DNA of 64,000 bases from Actinomyces oris (GCF_001553935.1 NZ_CP014232.1:1550001-1614000), one strand, 5' to 3'; numbered from the stretch's first letter, positions 36,944 to 46,656 are shown. Translations and numbers: made by a program. Notes: generated from the sequence alone by a model not told the origin.

Positions 36944-39259
36944 TCACCAGGAGCGGCGCGTTGACTGCCCGCGGCGACCAGCCGAGGCCGCAGAGGACGC
37001 CGAGGCGGAGGCTGAGTGCCGCGCCGCTGAGGAGGCCGAGTACGCCGAGGCCATCTGCTGACCGGGCTGGATCGACGGCGGCGGAGGCGGCGGCGGGGCG
37101 TCCGGCGGATCAGGACTGCGGTGGCGTCCTCCCGCCGACGCCGACACCGGCGTGAGATGGCGGGTCTGCTCGATGGAGGACTCCTCAGGCAACGGCGTCA
37201 CAAGAGTCAGTCGAGGCTTGGACATCCGCCGGCGTCGAGCCAGAGTCTGCCGGCGCGAGGGCGCCTGCTGACGCATCGACGTCGAAGGCGCGGTGGAGGG
37301 GCTGGTCTCAGGGGCCGAGTCCTGCGTGCGTGCCGCGACGCGTGAGACCTCGGTGGCAGCCGCGGGCTCGGGAGCCGAGGAGGTCGGCTGGACCCGACGC
37401 CGGCCCGTCGTCGTGGGCAGGGAGGAAGCGTCCTGCCAACCGGCCGATGACACCGGGCGGTCCGCCGACGGCGAGGTGATGCGCCGCCGAGTGGGCACGC
37501 TCGGCGCGGAGCTCGAGGTGGGCGCCGAGGCGCGCCGGCGCCCGGTGGTCGGCATGGCGGCGGGGGAGCTGGCGGAGGAGGATGCCGCGGTCGGCGTCGG
37601 TGCCGGAGGGTACTCGTAGGAGGGCCCTGCCGAGGGGGCGGAGGAGGCGGGCGAGGCTGAGGACCCGGAGGAGGCCGAGACGGTCTGCCCGGTGGGCAGG
37701 GCGGTGCTGCGGCGAGTGGGGCCGTCGGGTGCGCCCGGGAAACGGTGGCTCCCGGAGGCCGGGGCGGCTGTATAGGGCTGAACCGCGATCGACGGGGAGG
37801 CCGGCACCGTCAGGTCGGCGGGGGTGGGCAGCGGGGGAGGTAGTGGCGCGTGTCGGTAGGTGGCGGTGGCCTCGGGGGCCGACTGGGATGAGGTGGTCTC
37901 GGCCGAGATGGTCCCAGCCGAGGCGCCCGGCGCGGGCTGGTCGGCCTGCTGGCGCTGCATGGCGGAGGTAATGCCCGAGGTGAAGCTGTGTGCGGGGGCC
38001 AGGGCGGGATCCTGGGCGGAGGGCTGCGCCGAGGACTGATCGGAGACCGAGGCTGCCGAGGCCGACGACAGCGGTGCCGCACTCATGGAGGTGGGGGAGT
38101 GCGTTGACGACGTGGTGGGCACCGGGGAGGCCGGGGTCGGCGTCGGTGCGGGGGCCTGGGCCGGCTCCTGGGCGTAGGGCACTGGTTGGGCTGGCGGGTA
38201 CGCGGAGTCGGAGAACGCGGGCATCGCGGTCGTCTGCTGCGGCGACTGCGGGGTCGGGAAGGCCGGGGCCGGTGCGGAGGAGGCCGTCGGCTGAGAGGTC
38301 GGTGCCGGGGTCGATGTCGAAGCCGGCAGCATGGGCGCGGAGCCGGGAGACGGCATCGAGGCGGGGGCCGCCTGCGGGGCCATGGCGCCAGGATCCTGGA
38401 TGCCGGAGACCTCAGGGGAGACCGGGGCCTGGTACGGGGCCGGGAGCTGTTGATACTGGTAGGGCGGCTGCGCCTGCACCTGAGGCTGCGCGGGCGGCTG
38501 CTGGCTCGGTCGCAGCAGGTCCGAGGTCTTCTGCCGCAGGGCGCTCAGCGTGGCCGCCGTACGTCCGGGACGGTTCTCGGCGACACTGTCGCCGCCATGG
38601 CCGCTGTCGCGGCGGTGACGGAACATCGCATAGGAGACGGAGGCCAGAAGACCCAGCAGCAGGCCGGAGACGGCCGCGGCTTGGGCGCCGGGGCGCTCCA
38701 TGGTCGTGTTGGCCGTGGTGGCGGGCGAGGTGGTGCTCGTCGTCATGCCCAGGGCCTGCTTACCCAGCAGCTCACCGGAGGAGAGCTCCTTGTTGAGCGA
38801 GTTGGCCGTCGCCTGGGCCATGTCGACGGCCTTCTGCTTGCTGTCGGCCTTGGCGGTGATGGACAGGACCAGCGTCTCAGGCGGGTTGGTGACCGTCAGG
38901 GCGTCCGACAGGTCGGTGGTCTCCATGTTCAGGTTGGCCGCCGCCGGATCGAGGACCTTCGGGCTCGTGGAGAGCTCCACGAGGGTCGGCATGAGGTCCT
39001 TGGCCTGGGTGGAGAAGGATGGGGTCTCCTTGGACTTGGGCTGGATGCCCAGGGTCGTGGTGGCCGCGGCGACCGGCTTCGTCGCCAAGGCCACTCCCAG
39101 CCCGGCCAGGATGCACACGAGCAGGATGACGAGGCAGGCCACAAGGTTCCTGCGGATGGCGTGAAGGATCTGCGACGGCTGCACGCTGCTCCTCATCTGG
39201 TCTGGGGATGATCTGGATCTGGTCGGTTCCGGCGGCCCGTCAGGCACCGTGGGCCGCAT
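36944..39259 (-). CDS. Wzz-type chain-length protein with very long disordered C-terminal tail
   Basis: The protein has 771 residues. The N-terminal 215 residues are a Wzz module: a membrane segment at about 38-60 (LVACLVILLVCILAGLGVAL), an extracytoplasmic domain (LGIQPKSKETPSFSTQAKDL, SITAKADSKQKAVDMAQAT), and a second membrane segment near 195-212. Then come about 550 Pro/Ser/Ala/Gln-rich residues with no recognisable domain and no Walker A/B, so no tyrosine-kinase half. The tail has basic patches (TGRRRASAPTSS, TLARRRRMSKPRLTLVTPLP) and a proline run. By topology the tail is cytoplasmic. The start at 39259 is uncertain; ATG at 39196 is an alternative. It is convergent with propeller 3 and divergent from a Wzy-like gene. 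Confidence 0.8.
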   Translation of the reverse strand: MRPTVPDGPPEPTRSRSSPDQMRSSVQPSQILHAIRRNLVACLVILLVCILAGLGVALATKPVAAATTTLGIQPKSKETPSFSTQAKDLMPTLVELSTSPKVLDPAAANLNMETTDLSDALTVTNPPETLVLSITAKADSKQKAVDMAQATANSLNKELSSGELLGKQALGMTTSTTSPATTANTTMERPGAQAAAVSGLLLGLLASVSYAMFRHRRDSGHGGDSVAENRPGRTAATLSALRQKTSDLLRPSQQPPAQPQVQAQPPYQYQQLPAPYQAPVSPEVSGIQDPGAMAPQAAPASMPSPGSAPMLPASTSTPAPTSQPTASSAPAPAFPTPQSPQQTTAMPAFSDSAYPPAQPVPYAQEPAQAPAPTPTPASPVPTTSSTHSPTSMSAAPLSSASAASVSDQSSAQPSAQDPALAPAHSFTSGITSAMQRQQADQPAPGASAGTISAETTSSQSAPEATATYRHAPLPPPLPTPADLTVPASPSIAVQPYTAAPASGSHRFPGAPDGPTRRSTALPTGQTVSASSGSSASPASSAPSAGPSYEYPPAPTPTAASSSASSPAAMPTTGRRRASAPTSSSAPSVPTRRRITSPSADRPVSSAGWQDASSLPTTTGRRRVQPTSSAPEPAAATEVSRVAARTQDSAPETSPSTAPSTSMRQQAPSRRQTLARRRRMSKPRLTLVTPLPEESSIEQTRHLTPVSASAGGRHRSPDPPDAPPPPPPPSIQPGQQMASAYSASSAARHSASASASSAASAGRRGQSTRRSW

Positions 39260-39704
39260 GGCCCGGCGGATGCTGAAAGGCTACGGCCCAACCCTAACTG
39301 TAAGATCACGCTTAGGTCTCGGCGACTGTAGTAGCCTTCGCTGCGCCCCCGGCCACGCCTGGAATCCTCAGACGTGGGGGAGCGGGCGATGTGGTGAGTC
39401 TTTCACCGGAACCGTGTGACGGGCGAGGGGTCCGAGGACCCCGCACCAGCAGTGAAGAAGGCGTCGGGGTCGGCCCAGCCGGGGCGACGACGTCGGACTT
39501 CTTCCGGTTGCTCCTGACCTTGGTCAGGGCCTCGGAGGCTCTTCCAGCATCTTCCCGGGTACTTCTCACAGCAGCCTGTGGCGGCTTGCCGCCCCACCGG
39601 CCGTCCGCCGACAAGCCACGTATCAACCACCTACCGACCACCTACCGACCACCGACTCGACCACCGTGACATCACCGCGGTCATGACAGAACAAGGGAGG
39701 AACG
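39260..39704. other. Divergent intergenic region between Wzz and Wzy genes
   Basis: No gene is supported in these 445 bases. Near 39629-39660 a short tandem repeat is seen: ACCACCTACCG occurs twice in direct succession, then a diverged ACCACCGACTCG. Promoters for both divergent genes should lie here, but I cannot place them. GGGAGGAACG immediately before 39705 is a strong ribosome site. Confidence 0.4.
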
Positions 39705-41078
39705 ATGTCCTTCGTCAGGACCCTGTTCATCGTCCTCCCCATGGTGGCCGCCGGTCTGGCGGTCCTCATCTTCGTGGCCGACCGCATCCACCGCCGCCCC
39801 ATTGTCGGGGCCGGCCTGGTCATGGGCGCCATCGGCTTCGTGCCGGTGTGGGTGATGATCCCCTTCGAGCCCAATGTGCCTCCGGCCACCCTGGCCTGCT
39901 TCCTGGTGATCGTCGCCCTCCTGCCCGGTTTCTCGTGGCGGCTGACCAGCGGTGACTTCATGGTCGCCACCGCTTGGTGCCTGGTGGGCCTGTCCGTCGC
40001 CGCGGGCTCGCCGCTCAACTACGTCCTGTCCGACGTCGTCTTCGGCGCCCTGCCCGCCTACCTCGCCGGACGGCTGCTCGTGGAGCGGCTCGGGCTGCGG
40101 CGCATGGCCGAGGTCCTGGCGGTCGTGTGGATCGTGGTGGCGGTGCTGGCGCTGTTCGAGGCCGTCACCACCATCAACCCCTTCAGCTACATCACCATCG
40201 ACAACAACCTCTACGAGGAGTGGGCCCCGCCCCTGGCTCGGGGCAGTTTCACCCGCGTCGAGGGGGCCTTCGGCCACCCCATCGCCCTAGGCGTGTGCCT
40301 GGCGGCCGGTATTCCCCTCATCCTGGCCACGCGGTGGAGGCCCGGCTACCGGATCGCGGCCGGCGCCCTCGTTCTGGGGGCGACCATCCCGACCTTCTCC
40401 CGCTCGGCGATCGCCTGCGCCGTCATCGCCGTCATCCTCAGCCTTATGCAGGTGCACACCAACATCCCCGCCCTGTGGCGGATGAGCTTCCTCATGGTGC
40501 TGGTCGGCGTGGGCAGCGTGCTGCTGCCCTACGTCCTGGGCGTCTTCGACTCAGCCGGCCGTGAGCAGGAGGACTCGGCCGGCTACCGCGGCGACATCCT
40601 CGTCCTGGTGCGTCAGCTCAAGCCGCTGGGACTGTCCCCGGTCTACCAGAAGTCAGGGGACTCGGTGTCCTGGGGCGGCTACAGCTCCATCGACAACCAC
40701 CTGCTGCTGACCGCGCTGCGCTTCGGCTGGCTCCCCGTGGTGCTCATCATGGTGGGGCTGCTGGTCTACGGCTTCCGGGCCGTCGTTCAGCGTTCCAACC
40801 CCGCGCAGATCGCCCTGCTCAGCCTCATTCCGGCCTACGGCACGGTCGCCTTCATCACCCAGATCGGCACCGTTGTGTGGCTCATCGCCGGCATGGCCGC
40901 CTCAGCGCAGGTCTCCGTCCTGCTGGAGAACCGCAACAAGACCACGGGTGGGGGCGTGGGCGTCGTCGCCGGGCACGCCAACCCCTGGAACCGGATCCGC
41001 AGCGGGGACTGGTCCTGCCGGGCCTTCGCCGGCCGATCGGTCCGGCCCGTCAGTGGTGCTGATGCGGGGAGTCACTAG
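39705..41078 (+). CDS. Second Wzy-like polymerase / O-antigen ligase family protein
   Basis: The protein has 457 residues. AGGGAGG lies upstream of the ATG. About 11 membrane segments are seen; a long outside loop around 285-330 contains the motif region LKPLGLSPVYQKSGDSVSWG followed by YSSIDNHLLLTALRFGWLP, which matches the H-x-x-x-L pattern of O-antigen ligase family proteins. GAFGHPIALGVCLAAGIPL and PTFSRSAIACAVIAVIL are also typical. It is divergent from the Wzz gene and overlaps the assigned mfd start by 17 bases. It is presumably the polymerase partner of the tailed Wzz. Confidence 0.82.
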   Translation: MSFVRTLFIVLPMVAAGLAVLIFVADRIHRRPIVGAGLVMGAIGFVPVWVMIPFEPNVPPATLACFLVIVALLPGFSWRLTSGDFMVATAWCLVGLSVAAGSPLNYVLSDVVFGALPAYLAGRLLVERLGLRRMAEVLAVVWIVVAVLALFEAVTTINPFSYITIDNNLYEEWAPPLARGSFTRVEGAFGHPIALGVCLAAGIPLILATRWRPGYRIAAGALVLGATIPTFSRSAIACAVIAVILSLMQVHTNIPALWRMSFLMVLVGVGSVLLPYVLGVFDSAGREQEDSAGYRGDILVLVRQLKPLGLSPVYQKSGDSVSWGGYSSIDNHLLLTALRFGWLPVVLIMVGLLVYGFRAVVQRSNPAQIALLSLIPAYGTVAFITQIGTVVWLIAGMAASAQVSVLLENRNKTTGGGVGVVAGHANPWNRIRSGDWSCRAFAGRSVRPVSGADAGSH

Positions 41079-44000
41079 ACTCGCGGCCGTGCTCCTGACT
41101 GCGCTCCTGCCTCCGCTGCTCGCCGACGCCGACATCGCCCGTACCGTTCGCGCCGCCTCCTCCCGCTCGCGCACCGACCGCAGCCTCGTCGTCGCCCCGG
41201 GCGCCCGGCCCGCCGTCCTGGCCGCCATGGCCCTGGGGGAGGAGGGCGTCCAGAGGGTCGCCGGCGGCGACGCGCCGGCGACCGGCTCCGCCGAGGTCTC
41301 CGGCACGCCCCTGCTCGTCGTCACCGCCACCGGCCGCGAGGCCGAGGAGACCGCCCTGGCCCTGCGCAGCTACCTGCCGGCCGACGACGTCGCCGTCATG
41401 CCCGCCTGGGAGACCCTGCCCCACGAGCGTCTCTCGCCGCGCGCCGACACTGTCGCCCAGCGCCTGTCCGTCCTGCGCCGCCTGGCCCACCCCGAGGAGG
41501 GTGGGGCGATCCGTGTCCTCATCGTTCCCGTGCGTGCCCTGTTGGCCCCCGTCATCGCCGGGCTCGGCGAGCTTGAGCCCGTTCAGCTGGCCCCCGGTCT
41601 GACCGTCGGCCTGGAGGAGACCGCCCGCCGCCTGGAGGCCGCCGCCTACACGCGCGTCGACATGGTCGAGTCCCGCGGCGAGTACGCCGTGCGCGGCGGC
41701 ATCCTCGACGTCTTCCCGCCCTCCGAGCCCCGGCCGGTGCGCGTGGACTTCTTCGGCGATGAGATCGACGAGGTCTCCTCCTTCGCCGTCGCCGACCAGC
41801 GCACCATCGAGACGCTGGGCGCCGTGACCGCCACCGCCTGCCGCGAGCTGGTCCTCACCGACGCGGTGCGCGAGCGCGCCGCCGCCCTGGTCGACGCCGT
41901 CCCCGGCGCCGCCGACATGCTGGAGAAGATCAGTCAGGGCATCGCCGTGGAGGGCATGGAGTCCCTCGCCCCGGTGCTGGTCGAGGCGATGGTCCCGCTG
42001 CTCGACCTCGTCGGCGACCGGCTCACGGTGCTGCTGGAGCCCGAGCGGGTGCGCAAGCGCGCCGAGGACCTGACCGCCACCACCACCGAGTTCCTCGCTG
42101 CCGCCTGGACCTCAGCGGCCTCCGGCGGCACAGTCCCCGTCGACCTGTCCGCCGCCGCCTTCGCCCACCTGGCCGAGGCCCGAGCCCTGGCCCTGTCCTC
42201 CAACCGCGGCTGGTGGTCCTTCACCGCCCTGGCCGCCGGCCCCGAGACCACCCGACTGGACCTCAGCGACCCCCACACCTACCGCGGCGAGCTCGAGCGG
42301 GCCGTGGCCGACCTGGGCCGGCTGGCCCGCCAGGGCTGGACCGTCGTCGTGGCTACCGACGGTCCCGGACCCGGCCGGCGCATGGCCCAGCTCCTGGGCG
42401 ACGGCGACGTCCCCGCCCGCATCGTCGACCAGCTCTCGGAGGTCGGCGAGCTCGGCCGCGACGGCGACTGGGCCCCCGACCCGGCCACCCCTGCCGAGGA
42501 CACGGTCGACGAGACCGATGCCGATGGATCGGCCGGCGCCCCGACGGCGGGCCCCGGCGACGGCGTCGTGCGCGTCACCCAGGCCAGCGCCGGCCATGGC
42601 TTCCTCGCCGAGGGCCTGCGCCTGGCACTCATCGCCGAGTCCGACCTCACCGGGCGGGCCTCGGCAGGCCCCCGCGAGCGCCGCAGTCTGCCGGCCCGCC
42701 GCGCCCGCCGCTCCGTGGACCCCCTGTCCCTGCACGCCGGGGACCTTGTGGTTCATGCCCAGCACGGGGTGGGGCGCTTCATCGAGCTGAGCCGGCGCAC
42801 TGTGGGTGGGGCCCGCTCCTCGGCCACCCGCGAGTACCTCGTCATCGAGTACGCCCCCTCCAAGCGCGGCCAGCCCGGCGACCGACTCCTGGTGCCGACC
42901 GACGCCCTGGACCAGGTCACCAAGTACGTCGGCGGCGACAGCCCCGCCCTGAGCAAGATGGGCGGCGCCGACTGGGCCAAGACCAAGTCCAAGGCCCGCA
43001 AGGCCGTGCGCGAGATCGCCGGCGAGCTCGTGCGCCTCTACGCCGCCCGCGCCGCCACCACCGGTCACGCCTTCAGCCCCGACACCCCCTGGCAGACTGA
43101 GCTGGAGGAGGCCTTCCCCTACACCGAGACCCCCGACCAGCTCTCCACCATCGACGAGGTCAAGGCCGACATGGAGAAGGCCCAGCCCATGGACCGCCTC
43201 GTGTGCGGCGACGTCGGCTACGGCAAGACCGAGATCGCCGTGCGCGCCGCCTTCAAGGCCGTCCAGGACGGCAAGCAGGTCGCGGTCCTGGTGCCCACGA
43301 CCCTGCTGGTGAGCCAGCACGCCGAGACCTTCACCGAGCGTTACGCCGGCTTCCCGGTGACCGTGGGGGCCCTGTCCCGCTTCCAGGATGCCGCCGAGTC
43401 CGCCAAGGTGCTCGAGGGCCTGGAGAAGGGGAGTGTCGACGTCGTCGTCGGCACCCACCGTCTCATCACCGGCCAGGTGAAGTTCAAGGACCTGGGCCTG
43501 GTCATCATCGATGAGGAGCAGCGCTTCGGGGTGGAGCACAAGGAGACCCTCAAGGCGCTGCGCACCAACGTGGATGTCCTGTCCATGTCCGCCACCCCGA
43601 TCCCGCGCACCCTGGAGATGGCGGTCACCGGCCTGCGCGAGATGTCTACCCTGGCGACCCCGCCCGAGGACCGCCACCCGATCCTGACCTACGTGGGCGC
43701 TTACGAGACCAAGCAGGTCTCCGCCGCGATCCGCCGTGAGCTGCTGCGCGAAGGGCAGGTGTTCTTCGTCCACAACCGGGTCGAGGACATTGACGCCACC
43801 GCCGCGCGCCTGGCCGAGCTGGTGCCCGAGGCGCGCGTGGCCACCGCCCACGGGCAGATGAACGAGCACCAGCTCGAGGCCGTCATCGACTCCTTCTGGC
43901 GCAAGGAGACCGACGTGCTTGTGTGCACCACGATCGTGGAGACCGGGCTGGACGTGTCCAACGCCAACACCCTCATCGTGGACCGTGCCGACCGCATGGG

Positions 44001-44856
44001 CCTGTCCCAGCTCCACCAGCTGCGCGGGCGCGTGGGGCGCGGCCGGGAGCGGGCCTACGCCTACTTCCTCTACCCCTCGGACAAGCCGCTGACCGAGACG
44101 GCCCTGGAGCGCCTGCGCACCATCGCCACCAACACGGATCTCGGGGCCGGGATGCAGGTGGCCATGAAGGACCTGGAGATCCGCGGCTCGGGCAACCTGC
44201 TCGGCGGCGAGCAGTCCGGGCACATCGCCGGGGTCGGCTTCGATTTGTACGTGCGCATGGTGTCCGAGGCCGTGGCCGCCTACAAGAAGGCCCTGGCCCG
44301 CTCCGGGAAGGCCGGGGCCGACGTGATCGGCTTTGAGGAGGGCGACGAGGAGGACGTCGAGCTGCGCATCGAGCTGCCCGTGGACGCCACCGTCCCCGAG
44401 GACTACATCCCCCACGAGCGCCTGCGCCTGGAGGCGTACACGAAGTTCGCGGCGGCGCGCTCGGGGGAGCAGGTCGACGACGTCCTGGAGGAGCTGGCCG
44501 ACCGCTACGGGCCCGTGCCTGAGGCGACCTCCCGCCTGGCGGCGCTGGCACGCCTGCGGGCCCTGGCCGCCGAGCTGGGGGTGCGCGAGATCGTCGCCCA
44601 GGGCAAGTCGGTGCGCTTTGCCCCGGTGGACCTGCCCGAGTCGGCGCGTATGAAGGTCACCCGCCTCTACCCGGGCACCGTGCTGAAGCCGGCCACGCGC
44701 ACCATCGTGGTGCCTGCCCCGGGCACCAACCGCATGGGCGGGGCGGCCCTGTCCGGCGAGGAGGTCGTGCGGTGGGCCGAGGTGCTCCTGCGCGCCGTCG
44801 TCCAGGGCGACGCCTCCTACGAGACCGAGGCCACCACCTACCGCAAACGCCGCTGA
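41062..44856 (+). CDS. mfd: Transcription-repair coupling factor
   Basis: The protein has about 1264 residues from ATG at 41062; GTG at 41089 is an alternative start. An N-terminal UvrB-like region (PAWETLPHERLSPRADTVAQ, YAVRGGILDVFPPSEPRPVR) is followed by an RNA-polymerase-interacting CarD-like domain near residue 558 (GDLVVHAQHGVGRFIELSRR). The translocase motor has Walker A GDVGYGKTEIAVRAAFKA near 716, DEEQRFGVEHKE near 816, and SATPIPRTLEMA. A C-terminal TRCF domain lies at about 1100-1200. It removes stalled RNA polymerase at lesions and recruits UvrA. A 30-residue acidic insert around 475-505 is not usual. In mycobacteria mfd lies in the same gene neighbourhood. Confidence 0.95.
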   Translation: MRGVTRLAAVLLTALLPPLLADADIARTVRAASSRSRTDRSLVVAPGARPAVLAAMALGEEGVQRVAGGDAPATGSAEVSGTPLLVVTATGREAEETALALRSYLPADDVAVMPAWETLPHERLSPRADTVAQRLSVLRRLAHPEEGGAIRVLIVPVRALLAPVIAGLGELEPVQLAPGLTVGLEETARRLEAAAYTRVDMVESRGEYAVRGGILDVFPPSEPRPVRVDFFGDEIDEVSSFAVADQRTIETLGAVTATACRELVLTDAVRERAAALVDAVPGAADMLEKISQGIAVEGMESLAPVLVEAMVPLLDLVGDRLTVLLEPERVRKRAEDLTATTTEFLAAAWTSAASGGTVPVDLSAAAFAHLAEARALALSSNRGWWSFTALAAGPETTRLDLSDPHTYRGELERAVADLGRLARQGWTVVVATDGPGPGRRMAQLLGDGDVPARIVDQLSEVGELGRDGDWAPDPATPAEDTVDETDADGSAGAPTAGPGDGVVRVTQASAGHGFLAEGLRLALIAESDLTGRASAGPRERRSLPARRARRSVDPLSLHAGDLVVHAQHGVGRFIELSRRTVGGARSSATREYLVIEYAPSKRGQPGDRLLVPTDALDQVTKYVGGDSPALSKMGGADWAKTKSKARKAVREIAGELVRLYAARAATTGHAFSPDTPWQTELEEAFPYTETPDQLSTIDEVKADMEKAQPMDRLVCGDVGYGKTEIAVRAAFKAVQDGKQVAVLVPTTLLVSQHAETFTERYAGFPVTVGALSRFQDAAESAKVLEGLEKGSVDVVVGTHRLITGQVKFKDLGLVIIDEEQRFGVEHKETLKALRTNVDVLSMSATPIPRTLEMAVTGLREMSTLATPPEDRHPILTYVGAYETKQVSAAIRRELLREGQVFFVHNRVEDIDATAARLAELVPEARVATAHGQMNEHQLEAVIDSFWRKETDVLVCTTIVETGLDVSNANTLIVDRADRMGLSQLHQLRGRVGRGRERAYAYFLYPSDKPLTETALERLRTIATNTDLGAGMQVAMKDLEIRGSGNLLGGEQSGHIAGVGFDLYVRMVSEAVAAYKKALARSGKAGADVIGFEEGDEEDVELRIELPVDATVPEDYIPHERLRLEAYTKFAAARSGEQVDDVLEELADRYGPVPEATSRLAALARLRALAAELGVREIVAQGKSVRFAPVDLPESARMKVTRLYPGTVLKPATRTIVVPAPGTNRMGGAALSGEEVVRWAEVLLRAVVQGDASYETEATTYRKRR

Positions 44857-44890
44857 CGCACGTGCTAATAACAAGGGGAGCTTGATCGCC

Positions 44891-45568
44891 TCAACCGGTG
44901 ATCCGGCCGTCCTGCATGGTCAGGACCCGGTCGCAGGCCTCAGCCACCCGTGGATCGTGCGTGGCGATGATGAGGCTGCCGCCGTGACGAGTGCTCTGGG
45001 AGATGAGCAGTGACGTGACCTCCAGGGCGGTGGTGGAGTCCAGCGACGCCGTGGGCTCATCGGCCAGGATGCAGCGCGGCCGGTTGACCAAGGCCCGCGC
45101 GACGGCCACACGCTGCCGCTCCCCGCCCGAGAGCCGCGGGGGTGTGGTCGCCTCGGCCCAGCCGATCCCGACGTCGGCCAGGGCCTGTCTGGCCCGCTCG
45201 TGCCTGACCCTGCGCCTGGTGCGGGGCCTGCTGTACTCCAGGGGAAGGGAGACGTTCGCCAGCACGCTCAGATGGTCGATGACCGCGCCGCTCTGAGGGA
45301 TGAGGCCCAGTAAGCGGTTACGGGTCCGGGCTCGCCCATCCGGGCTGGAGGGAGCGGGGACGCCGCCAACGAGGACGCTTCCGGAGGTCGGTGGGATCGT
45401 CAGTGCCAGTACGCCCAGCAGGGTTGACTTGCCGCACCCGGAGGGCCCCATCACCGCTACCGACTCGGATCGGCCGATGGCAAGTGACACCGAGTCGAGT
45501 GCGTGGACCGGCTGACCGCCACGGTGGTAATCGACGCTGACCTCGATCAGCTCCAAGGCCCCCGTCAT
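44891..45568 (-). CDS. ABC exporter ATP-binding protein (MacB/LolD-like)
   Basis: The protein has 225 residues. ATG at 45568 overlaps the permease stop (ATGA). Walker A GPSGCGKSTLLG, Q-loop LIPQSGAVIDHLSV, signature LSGGERQRVAVARALVN, Walker B CILADEPTASLD and H-loop IIATHDPRV are all intact. The combination with two MacB-like permeases upstream is that of a three-gene exporter or lipoprotein-release type system. Substrate is unknown. It is convergent with mfd, and only 34 bases separate the two stop codons. Confidence 0.92.
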   Translation of the reverse strand: MTGALELIEVSVDYHRGGQPVHALDSVSLAIGRSESVAVMGPSGCGKSTLLGVLALTIPPTSGSVLVGGVPAPSSPDGRARTRNRLLGLIPQSGAVIDHLSVLANVSLPLEYSRPRTRRRVRHERARQALADVGIGWAEATTPPRLSGGERQRVAVARALVNRPRCILADEPTASLDSTTALEVTSLLISQSTRHGGSLIIATHDPRVAEACDRVLTMQDGRITG

Positions 45569-46656
45569 CGGACTGTCCCGGATCGCGCGAACTCGAATCG
45601 CACACGGCGGACTGTCGTCATGAGAAAGACCAGGTAGATGATGATGAGGGTGCTCCCGGCTGCCGCTGCGGCGCCCCTCAACAGAGTGCTGGCCGCCAAG
45701 GCAAGAAGCGTCAGAGCCGGAAGCACCAGCATGGTGACGGCCAGGAAGGCCGCCAGGCGTATGGTGAGCTGAGCCGACGTCGCGCCATAGAGATGACGCA
45801 GCAGCAGGTCGGCTCGTTCGCGTCGCAGCACCGACCGAATGGAGGCGCTGTAGGCGATGGAGACCAGGGCAGTCAGTCCCAGCAAGCCGACGCCGTGCAT
45901 GGCAGCCCACACCACCAGCTTGCGGAAGCGCTCGGGCTGATCGGCGGCCAACCGGTGCGGAACCAGGGCGAGCCGATCCTGCCTGGCAGCCGTGAGGAAC
46001 TGCTCGGTGTCGTCGTCGGTGGCGGAGAGCAGAACCGTGCGCCACACGGCCTCCTCCTGCTCGGTGCTATCCAGGTGATCCAGGCTCGAGGGCGGCAGCG
46101 CGATCAGCACCGACCTGTCCAGGTCGATTCCCACCGCAGCGGGGTCGAAGAGCGAGGCCGACGACGGCGTTCTGCCTGCCACCGGCACGCTGCGACCTCC
46201 GACGTGCAGCGGTCCGTCCACAGGATGGGGGACCTGACCCCCAACCATGGCGCAGGGTGCCGGAGAGCAGAGCCTGGCTCCGGTCATGGCGTTTTGAGCG
46301 GCCTGCCCGACGACGATCACCACTGGATTGCCTCCGGCGAAGGAAGAGTCGTCGACCTCCACGTTGCCGAGGATCATCGTGTAAGCGGAGCCTGAGGCGA
46401 TGCGATCACCCAGGTCCTCCATCAAACCAGTACTCGGATCGTTGTCCAGATCCCCGAGGTAGTAGGGCGTGAAGGTGGTGGCATCGAGCTCGCGCAGACG
46501 CTGGGCCGCCATGACCACTGACGACTGGGTCATCACCTCGGCCAGTGTCATGGTGAGGATGGCGCTGACCAGCGTAAACATGAGAGCGATACCCGCGGCG
46601 CTCCCACGGTGGCGCCATGCGGCCCCCAGAGCGCCCGCGATCTCGGTGTGGATCAT
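45565..46656 (-). CDS. MacB/FtsX-like ABC permease, second of two
   Basis: The protein has 363 residues from ATG at 46656, which overlaps the previous stop (ATGA). One N-terminal membrane segment (GIALMFTLVSAILTMTLAEV) is followed by about 200 extracytoplasmic residues, including two Cys (LCSPAPC), and three C-terminal membrane segments (VGLLGLTALVSIAYSASI, AVTMLVLPALTLLALAAS, STLIIIYLVFLMTTV). This is the four-segment MacB topology. It is probably a heterodimer partner of the upstream permease. Confidence 0.82.
   Translation of the reverse strand: MIHTEIAGALGAAWRHRGSAAGIALMFTLVSAILTMTLAEVMTQSSVVMAAQRLRELDATTFTPYYLGDLDNDPSTGLMEDLGDRIASGSAYTMILGNVEVDDSSFAGGNPVVIVVGQAAQNAMTGARLCSPAPCAMVGGQVPHPVDGPLHVGGRSVPVAGRTPSSASLFDPAAVGIDLDRSVLIALPPSSLDHLDSTEQEEAVWRTVLLSATDDDTEQFLTAARQDRLALVPHRLAADQPERFRKLVVWAAMHGVGLLGLTALVSIAYSASIRSVLRRERADLLLRHLYGATSAQLTIRLAAFLAVTMLVLPALTLLALAASTLLRGAAAAAGSTLIIIYLVFLMTTVRRVRFEFARSGTVR

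Noticed and set aside
39578-39955. ORF covering the short tandem repeat upstream of the second Wzy-like gene
   Set aside because: It runs out of frame into the polymerase and consists of repeats; the AGGGAGG site supports the 39705 start instead.
42112-44874. A 920-codon open frame antisense to mfd
   Set aside because: It is the GC-driven shadow of a highly conserved gene; its product is Gly/His/Val-rich without any domain.
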